DNA from: Micromussa lordhowensis
Taxonomy: Eukaryota; Cnidaria; Anthozoa; Scleractinia; Lobophylliidae
Assembly (NCBI GenBank): GCA_964020085.1
Contig: OZ026607.1
Location: 19,827,606 to 19,891,605 of the forward strand
Reading direction: 5' to 3'
Length of the DNA: 64,000 bases
Position numbers and translations under genes: made by a program. Below the pieces are notes generated by a model. The model ran no database searches and was not told where the DNA came from. It saw nothing but the letters and a program-made list of their open reading frames with translations. The stretch's first letter is position 1, and the number at the start of each line of letters is the position of its first letter. Positions 24,744 through 38,795 of the stretch are shown here, piece after piece.

Positions 24744-26113
24744 TTAGTATTGCAAGATAATTTGGTTTTATCAACTGGGTTGATAATGTGAATTGGCCAC
24801 CGTAAATAGATTCGGAAGCTGACGTTTCGAGCGTTAGCCCTTCGTCGGAGCGAATGCGATATCTTAGGCCTAGTGACCAGCGACATAAGAAGGACGTTAT
24901 GCCGTTATGTCTGCAGTGTGAACGTCCTGACATAATGACATAATAGCAACATAGCAGCATGGACAAAGAAAAAAAACTGATCTTTTCCTTATGTCTTTAT
25001 GTCGATGCTCACATTACCGATGTCGCTTATGTCGTTATGTCACTAGGGTGTGAACGTCAAGCGTTGGTCAAGGATGGATAAATGAGGTTTATTGTTTATT
25101 GTTTTGTTTGCCAAAAATTGTACAAATCAAACAAAATCTAATTACTTAAACTCTCATGACGAGGAAGCCCAAGAGAAGCCACCGGGCTTATAAGGAATGG
25201 GCTCCCTCAGTTAGATAATTAGAACAAAATATTATCATAATTACACATGGGAAAATCAATGGCAGAGCTACAGTATATCTTAAAATAAGTATATTAGATA
25301 GTCGTACTAAATAGTAAATTTAGGTAAATTCTGGGCTTGATCTACAGATGCCTTATATTTAGGGACTTTCCATTAAAACCAACCATTAGTATCTAAACAG
25401 AACATATCAGCAAAGGGCAGCATGGCTGTGCGTTGATTAATGAATGAATTCACGAATGTAGTCGTGACAGTCTTTCCTGCTTTTGTCCTTAGGAACGAGG
25501 AGCAATTCACGTCATCACTCCGGGTCGAGAAGGAGGCTGGGTGTCCTTTCAAACGCTACTTAGAAAAGTAAGATCTTAAAATCTGGGTTATATGTTTCAG
25601 CCTAAGGCAGTCTTTGTTAAAACAACTTTAGAACGATCTCTTTATACAGGATGGTCTGTCTAAGGGACGGACTATTTTTAAGAGGGGGTTGGGCAATTTT
25701 CTGGGACGTGAATTTTTTGTCTCACTTTTAGGTTGTGTATGATTTTTTTGGTGGGGATTTTTTTTTCTCTAAAATTAACCCGCTTTATTTTTTTTCTCAA
25801 TAAGTAACAATTTTAATCGTATCTATAAAAAAATTCTCGATCATGATTGATTCTCCGCGCGCCTATTTGTCACGTAATCGGCGCGCGATCACGTAGGTGT
25901 CCAATTACAGGTGTCCGATTTTAACTTTTTGTAATCGGACACCTATAATTGGATACCCTTGTGATTTTCACGTGAATTACACGCACTTTAATGGTTTCCT
26001 TAGCAAAGTTTTCTACAGTTTTCAAAACTTAGGAAAAACGCTACAGACGTTTTCTCTCAAAAGAAGTTCTCAAAAGACATTTTTAATTCGAAATTTGTTA
26101 TAGATACGATTAG

Positions 26114-26193
<80 letters not shown>

Positions 26194-29100
26194 TCCGATT
26201 TTGAAATTACGCTCGATTGCTCTCTAAATTGTACTCCACTCGGTCCAATTACTATATATTACTAATTACAAAGCACAATTAACACATACATTACTTACAA
26301 TGCAGGTCACATTACGATACTCACAAAACAATACTTTGGTGGGCAAATTTTTGTTTTCAGCAGTTTTTGCTGTGCAAGATTTGTTTTGGAAATTGCCGGC
26401 CACCCTTCGTCCCTAACCGTATCTTGTTGACGCAGAAATTAACTGTTATTAAACGTTACTTGCTAACTAGTTTTAATTTAAATAGCTTTATTCAATTTTA
26501 CATTTATTCTTGACTCTGCAGTAATTCCAAAGACAACAGATCGTTGTTGTCTTCTCTCCTCTTCTGGTTGGATGTGGATGATTTTAACGCGGCCGAGAAG
26601 AGGTCTGGTGACAAGTACCTCAGACTGCTCAACGCCTGGGCAATATTTAACAAGTATATTGCTAACGGTAAATAAAAAAAACAACTTTTTTACGTTTATT
26701 TGATTGCCTTGGTTTGGTCTGTTGGCGTTGTTGCTTAAGGCGAGGGTAAACATGAATAGGAGTGAAATTTGAAGTAATATAAAAAAGGAAATTGTTAGGA
26801 TTAAGATGGGTTGGAAACACTACCAGACAGTTGATCCCCGCAAAAGAGAGCCCCAGGTTGCTAGGGGACTGTTTGGTATCCGTCTACTAATTCTTCATTT
26901 CAATTTTCAATTTTCCAAATCCATCAAATCTTCAACATTTCATATTTTCCTCAATTTAACCTGTCCCTCGAGAAAAAATATCTCTTTCCCAAAACGCCCG
27001 AAAATCACCCCAAAATTTACACAAAACCGCCAAACAGTGGTTAATGAGATAAGCATCGCTTGAAACGCGGCCGAGATATTGGCAGAAAGGCCGTGTTAAG
27101 CGACGTCAAAACAGCCTTCACGTGTACCCCCGCCTTAAGGGTGTTCAATATTTCAGTGTGCAATTCACTTGCTTGCTATAGCAGCTGAGAGAAACCTCCC
27201 TTAATTGATGAAATTTCTTGGTTTCTCTCACAATATTTAGATTCTCTCATGGGTATTGGACTTCCTCAAGTAGAAAGACAGAGACTAGAGCGCATTCTCC
27301 ACTCGACCAACGATTTACCGCTGGCCTTTTTCAAACCGGCTCAGGTGAGTAGGAAAATAAACATTGGAAATCGTAAATTTGTCCACGACCATTGTCGTCG
27401 CTTAATGGTCGCTATTTTACCCTCATTTATCTTGGAATTGTTATCTATTCTGTCACGTTGGCTCAGATATTCGACTACTCCTCTAAGAATTTCTTATTTT
27501 TGCTCAGAATTTTAGCTCCAAGCTATATAGAGAAATTTGCCTCAGATATTGCTCTGTCTAAAAGTTTGGAAAAAAGCACGTTGCAAAGATGGATTTCTTT
27601 AGGAAATTGCCATTCTCTTGATCTGTAGCTAGCTTGTAATCTTTTAAACCCATTGATTACGCGAAAGCCTCTTTTTCCATTGTAAAGCCTTTTGAAAAAT
27701 GTTAGCCGCGAGCTTATAGGAAGTCTATAGAATACTCCTCTCTGCCCTCTTGCCCATAATATTTGTTGTCTCCTGTCATTTTTAATAGGACCACGCTATC
27801 AAACGACTCGAGCCAAGCTGGGAAGCCTTCAAGCAATACGAAGAGGAAACATTTCTTAAGTACGTTCCATTCTCAAACTTATCTTAACGATTATATTGTA
27901 GATTTATTAAGCCCTGTCCAAACGGGAAATGTTTAGCAATCAATCTCGATCAAACATTGTTTGGCGGCCAAACGTGTGGATGTTGTACTGAGTGAAGATT
28001 ATTGAGTGAAGATTACGTTGTTATGTTATTAAATGACGAACACTATTGGCTCAACCTACCTGCACTCTTCTATTTCCAGGCCTCTTAGAACATCTTTCGA
28101 CAGCTCGTCCATGATCTCCAGTGAGAAGGCTGAGGAAAAGAGTCGATATTTCTCGCCCTCGTCTGGGCGCTGGGTGAAAAGGTAATTCAACTGAAAAAAA
28201 AATTGGATTTGCACTCAGTCTGGCCTGCGAAAACGGCGGTCCTTTTTTCGCTTCCCGCTCTGATGGCGCTTCGCGAGAACGGCTGTTTTTGCGTACCACA
28301 CTTAAAAATCCCGAAAACGCTGATGAAAACGGAATCATCGAAAACGGTTTCAAAAGTGGAGCCTTTCGAAAACGCTCCATTCATAGTGTGGATAGGTGAA
28401 CGCTGTCGAAAAAAGCGTCATATACTGTCGTTTCCATCAGCGTTTTCGGTCGTTCTAGTGTGGACGATAGGCGAAAACGCATAAAAAAGTATGCGTTTTC
28501 CCCATTAGTGTGGACCGGTGAAAACAAAAGGAAAACGCTAGTGTGATTAGCGTATACGTTTGCTCTGGCTTACTTCAGTAAAAATATGCATTGCCCAAAT
28601 TATCAAAACCTTATGTTTTCTTGTTTGTAGACATCCGGGTTCCACGCCTTCACAGAGGCAACGTCGACTATACACGTCATTGACAATGGCTGAGGAAATT
28701 GACGCCAGCCGCTCGTCACCTCGGACGGAATCACCGACAAGACCCATACTACCAGCACCCAGCAAGGTATACGGCCCTCCTATGTGAAGTACAACTTGAC
28801 GACCATTGCATTTCAGGAAATTCAAAATCAAAACCGCATCTCTTGATTCAACTTCACAACATTTCAGCTGTTCTCTCGACTTCAATACCCTATCATACAT
28901 TTAGTAGGGGCGCGGTGGCCTCATGGTTAGTGCGCTCGTCTCCAGATCGAGCGGTCCGGGTTCGAGCCCTGGCCGGGGACATTGTGTTGTGGTCTTGGGC
29001 AAGACACTTTACTCTCATAGTGCCTCTCTCCACCCAGGTGTATAAATGGGTACCGGCGGACTTAATGCTGGGTGTAACCCTACTTTGGACTAGCATTCCA

Positions 29101-30554
29101 TCCAGGGGGGAGTAGAAATACTCCTAGTTTCTTCGTGCTACTGAAACCGGAGATAAGCACCAGCCTAATGGGCCAGTGGCTCTTATAGAGATTCACAAAC
29201 ATGTAGTAGGTATTTTCCGATGTAGTCTTTAAACATCCCAAAGTAGTAGATTTTGACGTGAATTTCGCGACGCAAAATTTCCGTCACGTTCGAGAATTGG
29301 TTAATGATGAAGCGACGGATTTGAGCCAATATTTCTCATTTCAGTTCTAACATGAACGCGTCGTGTGTTTAGCGCCGTCATAGTTTATATTGGAGGCCTC
29401 TTTAAAATCTTTTTTCACCGCGGTATTTCAGTTGAATACGCGCCGAAAAACGTGTTTTCCTTGGTTGCTTTTCGCACTACAATTAAGTTCAGCAAACCTG
29501 TGAAAGCTGTAATCATGGACAAAAGTCTTGGGACAAATTTGTACTTCTGGCGCTTTTGCGCAAACTCCAGACGCGAATATAAACTCCCCTGTCTAAACTA
29601 TCCCCTATCCCACCGATACACTGTTGAAAACTAGTACCTGCAATTTCTGCTGAGTTTCAACATTGTATTGGGTGCGGAGGGGGAATAGCAACGCGTTTTT
29701 AAAGGATAGCAGTGCTTTATCAAACTTCATTTGCAGAACACAGATAATTCGTTGCATAAAATCAGTGTCCCAAGTAATAAAAACCTTTTTTACACTACTA
29801 AACGGTCTCCAAGAAAACTAACGCTGAAACACCGACTGTTTTTGTTGTCTTACATTTCTCCGCATTCGAAGATTAATGCAATTCTTGCCGTGTCCTTCAA
29901 TTGTAGGCGAAGAAAGCTAAAGCAAAACCCAAAAAGAAAGCCAAACCATCCAAGAATGTCTCGTTTGACTCCAAGAAAAAGAAAGCGACGGATTCCGACG
30001 ATGAAGGATCAGATAGTGACAAGAAGAAACAGGGTGAACCTGCTAAGCCTGTTGTACCGGATTTTGTGGACGTATTAGAGAATAAGGGGTAAGAGATCGT
30101 TTTTAAGGAGCTCAGTCACGACATTTGGAGTTATTTCCGCCATTTAGAAAATCATCTTTAAGATAAAGGAAACCTGAAAATCAGTAGTAGTTTACTAAGA
30201 TAGTAAAACACCAGAATAAGGCGCAACCAAAGTTTGGTCACCAGGTTTTACTGCGAAGATCGTGTTCTTGTCACGGCCAATTGGTTCTGTTTCCAGTGGC
30301 AACTTGTCGGCCTTTGACGTCATTGGCAGCAAAGCGCTCGAAAATTGTTACCAATGGAAACGCCCATGACAACACCGTAACCTCGTCACCAAACTTCCGT
30401 TCTGCCTTACCCAACTGATAATCGTAGTCTTAAACCATTAGGAAACAAGGATGGTAAAGATTAACCTGGGCTACAAACGACGAACTTGAAATGTAGCCTA
30501 AAATGTAGCCTAAAATTTTTAAGATGCATAATAATACACATGAAAAAATTACTC

Positions 30555-30587
<33 letters not shown>

Positions 30588-33500
30588 TGTAACACCAGTG
30601 CAAAAAGTGTAACACCAGTGTAAATTACACATCGTAATTCTGGATAATGATTGGCAGAAAGACAATGAGAAATTTTGTAGGACAATGATATCATGTAAAG
30701 CAGTGACAAAAATTTTGTACGGAAACTCTGAAAAAAGTTTTCTCGAATGCGGAAAAAAATGGCTTCAAGATACATCTTCCGGCAATTTTTTCATGTTTGT
30801 ATTATTAATAAGCGGCTCGTACAATTTCAGCTTTTTGAAAAACTCACTCGTGCAAATTAATTCCAAATTGAACTCGAAACCGTCTGATTACCTATACAGA
30901 CAGTGATGTAGCTCCCTTAACATTTAAGTCGTATATTTAATTTCTTTTTCAGAACTATGTCGGCCTTCAAGCAATATGTACAGAACATGGAGGGGAGGCA
31001 ATCGTTGAACCAGCTGTTGATGTACTTAGAAATAGAACAATACAACGCCATTTTGCCGGCAAAAAAGATCCAGAAAACACAACAAGCTACGCATATTTAC
31101 AAGTAAGGCTTGTCGGATGAGGGAGTTGTTTTATTTTTTAATGGCTGGTTTCATTTCTAAATTAACAATTTTCTCTCTTTCTGTTTCACAGAACTTACTT
31201 TGACCACATATCCAGAAGGTAAAAATTGATAGACAGACAGACAGAAACGCTAACCCTAGACCAAAATTTAAAAACGATGAGACTTAAAGCTAAGAAGCTT
31301 GTGGCGTCGTTTGTACATTTGGTCGTTTGATTTTTACTTTTTTTGCATGAGCAAAACCTTTTGTAAAAAACTGAGATATTTCTGATTCTCACTTTATTGC
31401 ACTTTTACTGTACCCAGGTCGGTAGGTCTTCCCCAGTCCTTACTCCACCAAGTCGACGGAGAGAGACCCACCTCCCCAGTCTTCACCGAGGCACAGCAAT
31501 TTGTACTCAGTGATGTTCAAACATACTTCAAAAGTTTTTTCAAGGTAAAATCCTGTAATGGAACGTATTTAAAGAGATTTCGAAATCTTGTAACGTACTT
31601 GAGCTAAGGGATTTCACAAGTTAAACCTTTACGAGATGCTAAATCCTGGTATCATGTACTTTAAGGTGTTTTCTCCTAAATGATATATACGGAGTTTTTT
31701 GCAAAGTGAATTTTCATGATGAAATCTTTTGGCCTACCTCATGTAATTTAATTCATTTGACGAGTCACATTCGTAGAGAGAGTTAGCCTGTTCCAGGCTC
31801 TTGGTCAGTGGGCACGATCGAAAAAGCGGGCGCGGGACGAGCGGAATCTGGCCCTCTCCTATTTTTTTTACAAGATCCCGCTCGTCCAGAAACCGCTTTT
31901 TCGATCGTCCCCACTGACTGAGAGCCTGGAACAGGCTAAGAGAGAGTTAGCCTGTTCCAGGCAACCTCCCAATTTCATAAAGGGATCTCCTTTTCTCTCC
32001 CAGACCCCGCTCGTCGCCCGGCCGCTTTTTTGATCGTCCCCACCGACCCGAGAGCCTGGAAAAGGCTAAGATAAGGGTAACTCGCGCCGGTGGAAACTGT
32101 ACTTTTACATTGTCAATTACGGCATCAAAGCTCTTATGGTGAATTCAAAAGGAAGCGACGAAAACTGATTGATATATATGATGTTCATTTTAGCACGCAC
32201 AAGACGCCGCTGGCAGGCGTGAGGGTACCCCGAACACGCCTGGGAGTTTCAACAAAGGAGACACGTTTGAGAGCTCACAGAGCTTCCTGCAGCTATACAG
32301 AAGAAGAGCGAGAAAAACCAAGGTGAGTTGAACAGCCAAGAAATACCTCTATCGTAATAGCCTCCTACAAAGACCTTCTTTGGGTTCGTCACGCAGAGTC
32401 CCTCCCCCACGAAAATTGCGTGACGAGCCAATGGAGCCTCTGCGTAGGCGACTACTATTGTAAGACAGTGAGCTGCAAGCTTTGTGTCACGCCATCACTT
32501 ATATTGTCACGCCATGCTTCTCTCAGCCAATCACAATGAAGTAATTTTTTCAGTTACTTAATAACCGCAGATGAAGAGACAACACGGGGGCAACATTTTC
32601 ACCAATTTCTTATTCGTTTTTTTCAATTTCGTTTAGAGCACTGGTCGAACTGCCCCCACGAAAGACGACAAAGACATCTTCAAGAAAGTTCTTCAATCGA
32701 TGCATGGACGGCTTTCTGTTAAAATGGAATATTTTAGACGCTATCTGCAAACGCACGGTGAACCGGATGGATTCCCTCGCCTCGAGAACGATCTCGTCTT
32801 CTATTTAGAGGTTCAGAAGTTCAAGGTAAGAAACATGGTTTCATGGTTAGTGCGCTCGTCTCTGGATCGAGCGGTTCGGGTTCGAGCCCCGGCTGGGGAC
32901 ATTGTGTCGTGTTCTTGGGCACGACACGACAGTGTTTCTCTCCACCCAGTTGCACAAATGGGTACCGGCGAACTTAATGCTGGGAGTAACCCTGCGATGG
33001 ACTAGCACCCCATCCAGGGGGGGGGGGGGCAGAAATACTCCTAGTCGCTTCATGGGCTACAGAAAGCAGGATAAGCTCCGGTCTGATGAGTCACTTAGCT
33101 CGTATGCAGACGTTACCTTTAGCCACTCCCGCTAAGGGGCTTTTAAGATACTCGTTGAAAAGCGCTTGCCCAACCAACATCCGCAATTTGCAAATTCTGA
33201 CAAGAGATTTCTTTTTTGGAACATATAGTCTGCTGACAGCCTTCTCCTCGGGTCAGACTGGTGTGCGTGTTTTCCGTGAACACAGACGTAACCTTTAATT
33301 AAGGGTGGTATGGACGAAAAGGGGTTGGGGCGATAGCCTGTTCCAGGCTCTCAGTCAGTGGGGACGATCGAAAAAGCGGGTGCTGGACGAGCGGGATCTT
33401 GTAAAAAAAATAGGAGAGGGCGCAGAAACGAGAGCCTGTAAGAATTGTTTTAAAAACCTCATTCCGGTATACCAGCTCCCGGTATACCTTCTGATTGGTT

Positions 33501-36500
33501 TATTTTGACAGTTTATATCAACGCCTTGTCAGCATCTTATCTGTTGTTTGCCTAATTAACGTGAAGTTAAGCGCGGGTCGAGAGCCCAAACAGAGAACAG
33601 CAAATGTATAATGGTCACGAACCGTGGAAGTCATGAAGGCTAGTCAATTCCATATATTTTACACTTTGCCTGTTGATGTCACTTAAAGCTAGCCAACGTC
33701 GAGACACTGCCCCCGGACTGGTAGATAAATTTAATGTTCTTTTTGCTGCCAGTGAAATTGCGTGAGATTCGCTTTGCTCTAGCGGTGTCCACAACGCTGT
33801 CGTTTGCTCGTGTTGTAATTTTCTTAAAGTACTGTAAATTCTGGCAAAATCTACAGCATTTTGAGGGGTAGGCTTCAATATTCGAAGAGATTTTAGTCGA
33901 CAAAGACCTGCAAGAAGATCAAAACATGCCGTGAAGTGGTGATACACACGCGAGTAACTCGACACCGAAGATTTTGACATTTGACATCCTTGAAGTGCTG
34001 TCTTTTTAAAAGTGGGCGGAATGAGGTTTTTAAAACAATGCTTACAGGCTCTCCTTCCCGCGCCTTCTCTAATTTCTTTTTACCCGGCCAGATTCCGCTC
34101 GTCCCGCGCCCGCTTTTTCGATCGCCCCCACTGACCGAGAGCCTGGAACAGGCTATTGGGGCGAGTGCTGCACACCATGCCTCAACATGACCTCGAGACC
34201 GAAATTATGATTATCATAAATTCTTGTTTGACGTTGAATTTACGATTATCGTAAATTTAGAACACTGTTTTTCCCAGGACATTTCAGAAAAGAAAAAAAA
34301 ATCATATTATTTGGACCGGATTTGAACCCGGAACTACCCGGCGCTAGGAACGACTACTTACCACTAGACCACTGAAGCACAAGACGACGGTAACGGTATT
34401 TAACTAAATATTTAATAGAATCTTGCATAGAATATCACTGATTAGGCCTAAGCGCAGATTTCAAATGGTTAGCTTTTTGTTAAGGTTTGGTGATCGACCT
34501 TTCCATTCACTTTCTAAAATTATTTTTTAGCGAGTAATGATATATGCTTACCGCATGATGTAGAATAAGCGCATGAATTATACTGTTTAAAAATTGAGAT
34601 TTGTTCAGCTAGCGACGTGGTGGTCTAATGGTTAGAAGACAGGATTACAAAGCGAGCAATCCCAGGTTCGAGTCCCGCGTCCAGACACTTGGGTTTCCTT
34701 TTAAACAAGATATGTTCATTTCCCAGAATTCCTATCAAACTTTGAGTGTTCTAAATTTACGATAGTCGTAAATTCAACGTCAAACAAGAATTTATGATAA
34801 TCATAATTTCGGTCTCGAGGTCACGTTGCCATGTCTCGACAGTCTCGTCCAAATCCCTTGTAGTCTGAAATGTCTCGACTCGTAATCCCTGCTTCATTTC
34901 GAGAGAAAAACAGACCGCCAGCAGTGTATTGGGATACGAGGGAACGCCATTGTTTTGTTACCTGGAAGGCAAAATTTGGATGCCCTTCTCAAGGAATTTT
35001 TTGGAAGGCTACAGGAAATCTGTGCTGACACTCTGATATTGATGTATTCCCCGGCGATCTTTGGCCGGCCAAATTTAAAAAAAGCTCTGGCTAGACTTTG
35101 AAATAGTAGTTTTGCCTTAGATTAATGAAACTGCCTTCTGTTAAATCAAAAACCCATAGTAGGATTGGCTCAATCCAGTCAAAATGCACCGGAAACGGAG
35201 AGGACGAAGAGTTTCCAGGGGCTTGTACATTACCACAAATAACTTTAAACATCGCGACATACAACATTACTTGCAAAAAAATTCGGACGACAGGAAGTGT
35301 CGGGAAATAAAACCGTTTAAATTTTTTTAGCGTGCGAAATGTTTACAGCAGAGTCAGTATAAAACTTTAAAGTACGTACTTTCTTCTTGGGCGACGCCAT
35401 CACATGTGTTCAAGGCCACTGAAATAAACCACTTGAGGGCGAAATCTCTCCCGGCTAGAATTCGGAGAGGGCTAGCCCTTAAGTGTATTGAACATTTCAA
35501 ACTTGTTTTTTTGTTTTTTTTTTCCGACAGGAATTATTCAACTACATGGATGATGTAAGTCCGTGCTTAAAATTTCCTTGTCTGTTTTCGTGATTAGCGC
35601 ACCGCGTCTCAGAAGTTAAATCTTGATTCTCTTGTTTAGGTTTCTTTGAATCGAAAAGTGGAAGCAATCATTGAGTGTTTCTTGGACTCCGCCACCCCTC
35701 CCTGGCTTCAGGTAAGAAATCAACTTTAAATATTACTTTAAAGATACTTCGGACGAAAAAAGTGTCAGAAATTTTTAAGCGTCCGAAATTTTAAGACTAC
35801 AGCAACGCTGACACAACGTCGTACATTTAAAACCTCGTGCTCTCCAAACTTCCCGCGTGCATCCATAACTCGATATATACACGCTAACCATGAAGGTGGC
35901 TCAAAACAGTTTCCAACACTTATATTTGGATAGGTCGTTATTAACCACTGTTTATCATTTGATGCTACAATCATGGTATCAAAAAACTGCCCAATCATTG
36001 GTGAACACGTTGTCATCATTTTCTTGACACAATAGGTTACCATAGCAACAGTATGACCTCTGAAAAACACCCTTAATTACAGCTTTAGGGGCTTATAATT
36101 CAAAAACGGCACGGTGAAATTTTTTTATATTATCAACTTTTGATAAGCATGATAAGACGCAACTTTTGGCAAAGTTTAAAAAAAATTCTGTACATGGGGT
36201 TCAGAGCCACCTTAGCCCTGTGCGTTTCCCCAACTTCAGATACCCGTCAAAATGTTTCGCAGAAATTTACAGAGCCGAGTATGAAAACGCCATGTTGGTG
36301 TACCTCCATGGTACACCAATATGGCGGCCGGAAAATAGTGTAAAAATCTGGAAATTACTTTGGCTTTCTAGGCGACTGATTACCAGTACTGAAAAAACAA
36401 GTATTTACATAAGCACTTTTCCTAATGCTCTAGCTTCTAACAGGGCTCAAAATCATGAGATAAGTATATATTTTTCAACAAATTTGATCGTAGCCTTGTG

Positions 36501-38762
36501 TCACGCACCTCCACAACCCGTAAATTCAAAATGCTCTGGTTTCCAATCGAAGCACGCTATTGAGCTGTAAAGTTGTAAACAGATCTAAATATGTCATCTC
36601 TTATACCTCATGAGGATGAAAACTTTGGTGGATCTTTAGTTTTAGATTTTAAAAAGTGATGACGTCACGCGAAAAATTTTGTTAAATATGTGTCAAGGAC
36701 CGGAAATAAACCTTTAGTACCCTCTCATGCAACATTGCAATGTAGAGTATAACAGATACTAAGCGTCCAGTGAGTATCATTTGTCCTGATTTATTCTTCC
36801 CTTTATGAGATTCGTGGGGAATCCGTTATTTTTGGAGGCTAGCGTTTCCAACAGTAGTTCGACAGGGTTCTTTGTTTTGTACGATTTTGCGTTGCGTGAC
36901 TTTAAATTGACATTAAATATGCACAGTGTCAAAAGGTCCATGCCAGTGAAGATGTCTCCTGTATAAACAACGATTTGTTGATAAGTTGCGTGACGGCAGC
37001 CTTTAAATTTCGTGCTAAATAGTCTCACAGCGTGAAAGCTAATTAAAAGTATTATTTTTTACATACATTATTCTAAGCCGGAAGCACACACGCCAACAAA
37101 CTCTGTACGACTGATTCGAGTATTTCCCCTGATGAATACAGCAACCAGTATTTACGTAATTTGCCGTTCCTTGGTTCAAGCTCATTCTTATGGATCTTGC
37201 TTTCAGAGTACTCTTCCACCGATTCCAAGCAATATTCGACAGGATAAAGACAGCTATCTGTCGCGACTGGAACTAATCAACAAATGCAATCAAAATATAG
37301 CTGTTCCCAAAGCCAAGGCGATTCAAAAATCTGAATACTAGTAAAACAAGCAAGCACACCAAACGCGATGCAACTCCCGAGAAAACACGCGAAGAAATCC
37401 TCTTAACACATGCTGCTTTCAGCTCTCTGTATACATATGTTAGAGACTACCAAAACAGAAAAACAGTTACAAGATACACCAATGGTTGCATGAAAGCTTA
37501 GGCGAATGCAGGCACAAAAAAACAAAGTTTCTTTCCAACAGAAAGCCCGATCGAACGCAGATATGCGTCTACTCTAATAAACATTCGCTTTCGAATCTTT
37601 AAGTCCTAAAATTTGAATTTTATCGGCAAATCTTTACTCACAGATATTGCTGAATCCCGCATTTATTCCATTCAAGAACACCCACAAACGAGTACATGGT
37701 CTACATGTGCTCGCGCCATAGACGGTGTGCTTGTTGTTTTATTTGCTAACGAACGACTTCGAATCGCCATGGAGACGATTTGGCATAAACACACGTTTTT
37801 AACTCGAGATTTAATCCTTGATATCTTCACAACTCCGTAAAACATCTGTTACGATATGACCTGGGGGGTTGTCATGGGGAATTTTCATAAAATCACCATA
37901 CGTTAACTTCAACAATTTTCGCCATTCATGCGGAACAGGCAAGGGAAATCCATCAAAATTCATCTCTGTCAAAGGGAAGATTTCGCTTGTTTTTCTTACA
38001 GTCGGCCCATAAAATCGTCGCCAAAACCAGTTGGAGTTACCGTACAACTCGAGGAAATTTCCGTCGTTGTCGCTTTCGAGTACAAACATATCTACTTGTA
38101 GACCGTCTGCGTGTTTACAGCTCAAACAAGTCTTGTAGCAACTCTTTTTGTCTCGCAGTTTCCCAAGCATCCCGGTAAGAGCTGGAATTTTGTAGTAAGG
38201 GTCTGTTTCCTCGCTTTGGAAGAAAATATCGTCGGGAAGTTCATTCACACCATATTTGATAAACTTTTCAAAGTCAGCTTTAGGAATGGCAATGTCGACG
38301 TCATTATCAAACGGGTTGTGTCCGTTGTGTCTTACTGCACCGAGAAGCGTTCCTCTGTACAACCAATATCTAATACCGTGCTTTTTAGCAATGAGGTCAA
38401 AGACTCTGATCATCCTTGTCAGGACTAACTGGCAGCGTCGAAGCAATGTTGGTCCTTTTTCACGAATATCCGGACAGTTAAACTCGCCATTTTCTTTGCG
38501 ACTGCACTGAGCTATCGCTGTGTAGATAGTCGGGTGGAAGTCAACCTCTTGCACATACACGGGAGATGCCATTAAAAGGGATTTCATAGCGAAAACCCAA
38601 ACAACCAGAACCAAAATTGCTGATAAAAAGGTAGCGTTCTTCCTGTTACGGTGAACTGAACGAATACCCGTCCATCGCCAAAAGTTGTTCATGATACAGA
38701 AGATGAGGGGTCTTTGTCACACCGGTTGTCACGGGAATAATCTTCATATTCTCACTGCATAA

Positions 38763-38795
<33 letters not shown>

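Larger units (their letters stand above)
34188..34823. mobile_element. Long-TIR element carrying two tRNA-like sequences
   Basis: Terminal inverted repeats of about 80 bp (TGACCTCGAGACCGAAATTA...) with very few mismatches enclose 636 bp. Inside, tRNA-like sequences lie at 34312-34378 (minus) and 34614-34681 (plus), pointing away from each other. No target duplication is clear. Confidence 0.7.

Noticed and set aside
33080..33110. CTGATGAG near the SINE tail, reminiscent of a hammerhead ribozyme core
   Set aside because: The required GAAA strand and flanking helices are not present, and the other SINE copies vary at this word.
33615..33980. A 121-codon minus frame inside the nested element
   Set aside because: No recognisable domain, no second copy to compare, and an overlapping 74-codon frame on the same strand. 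Not supported as a gene.
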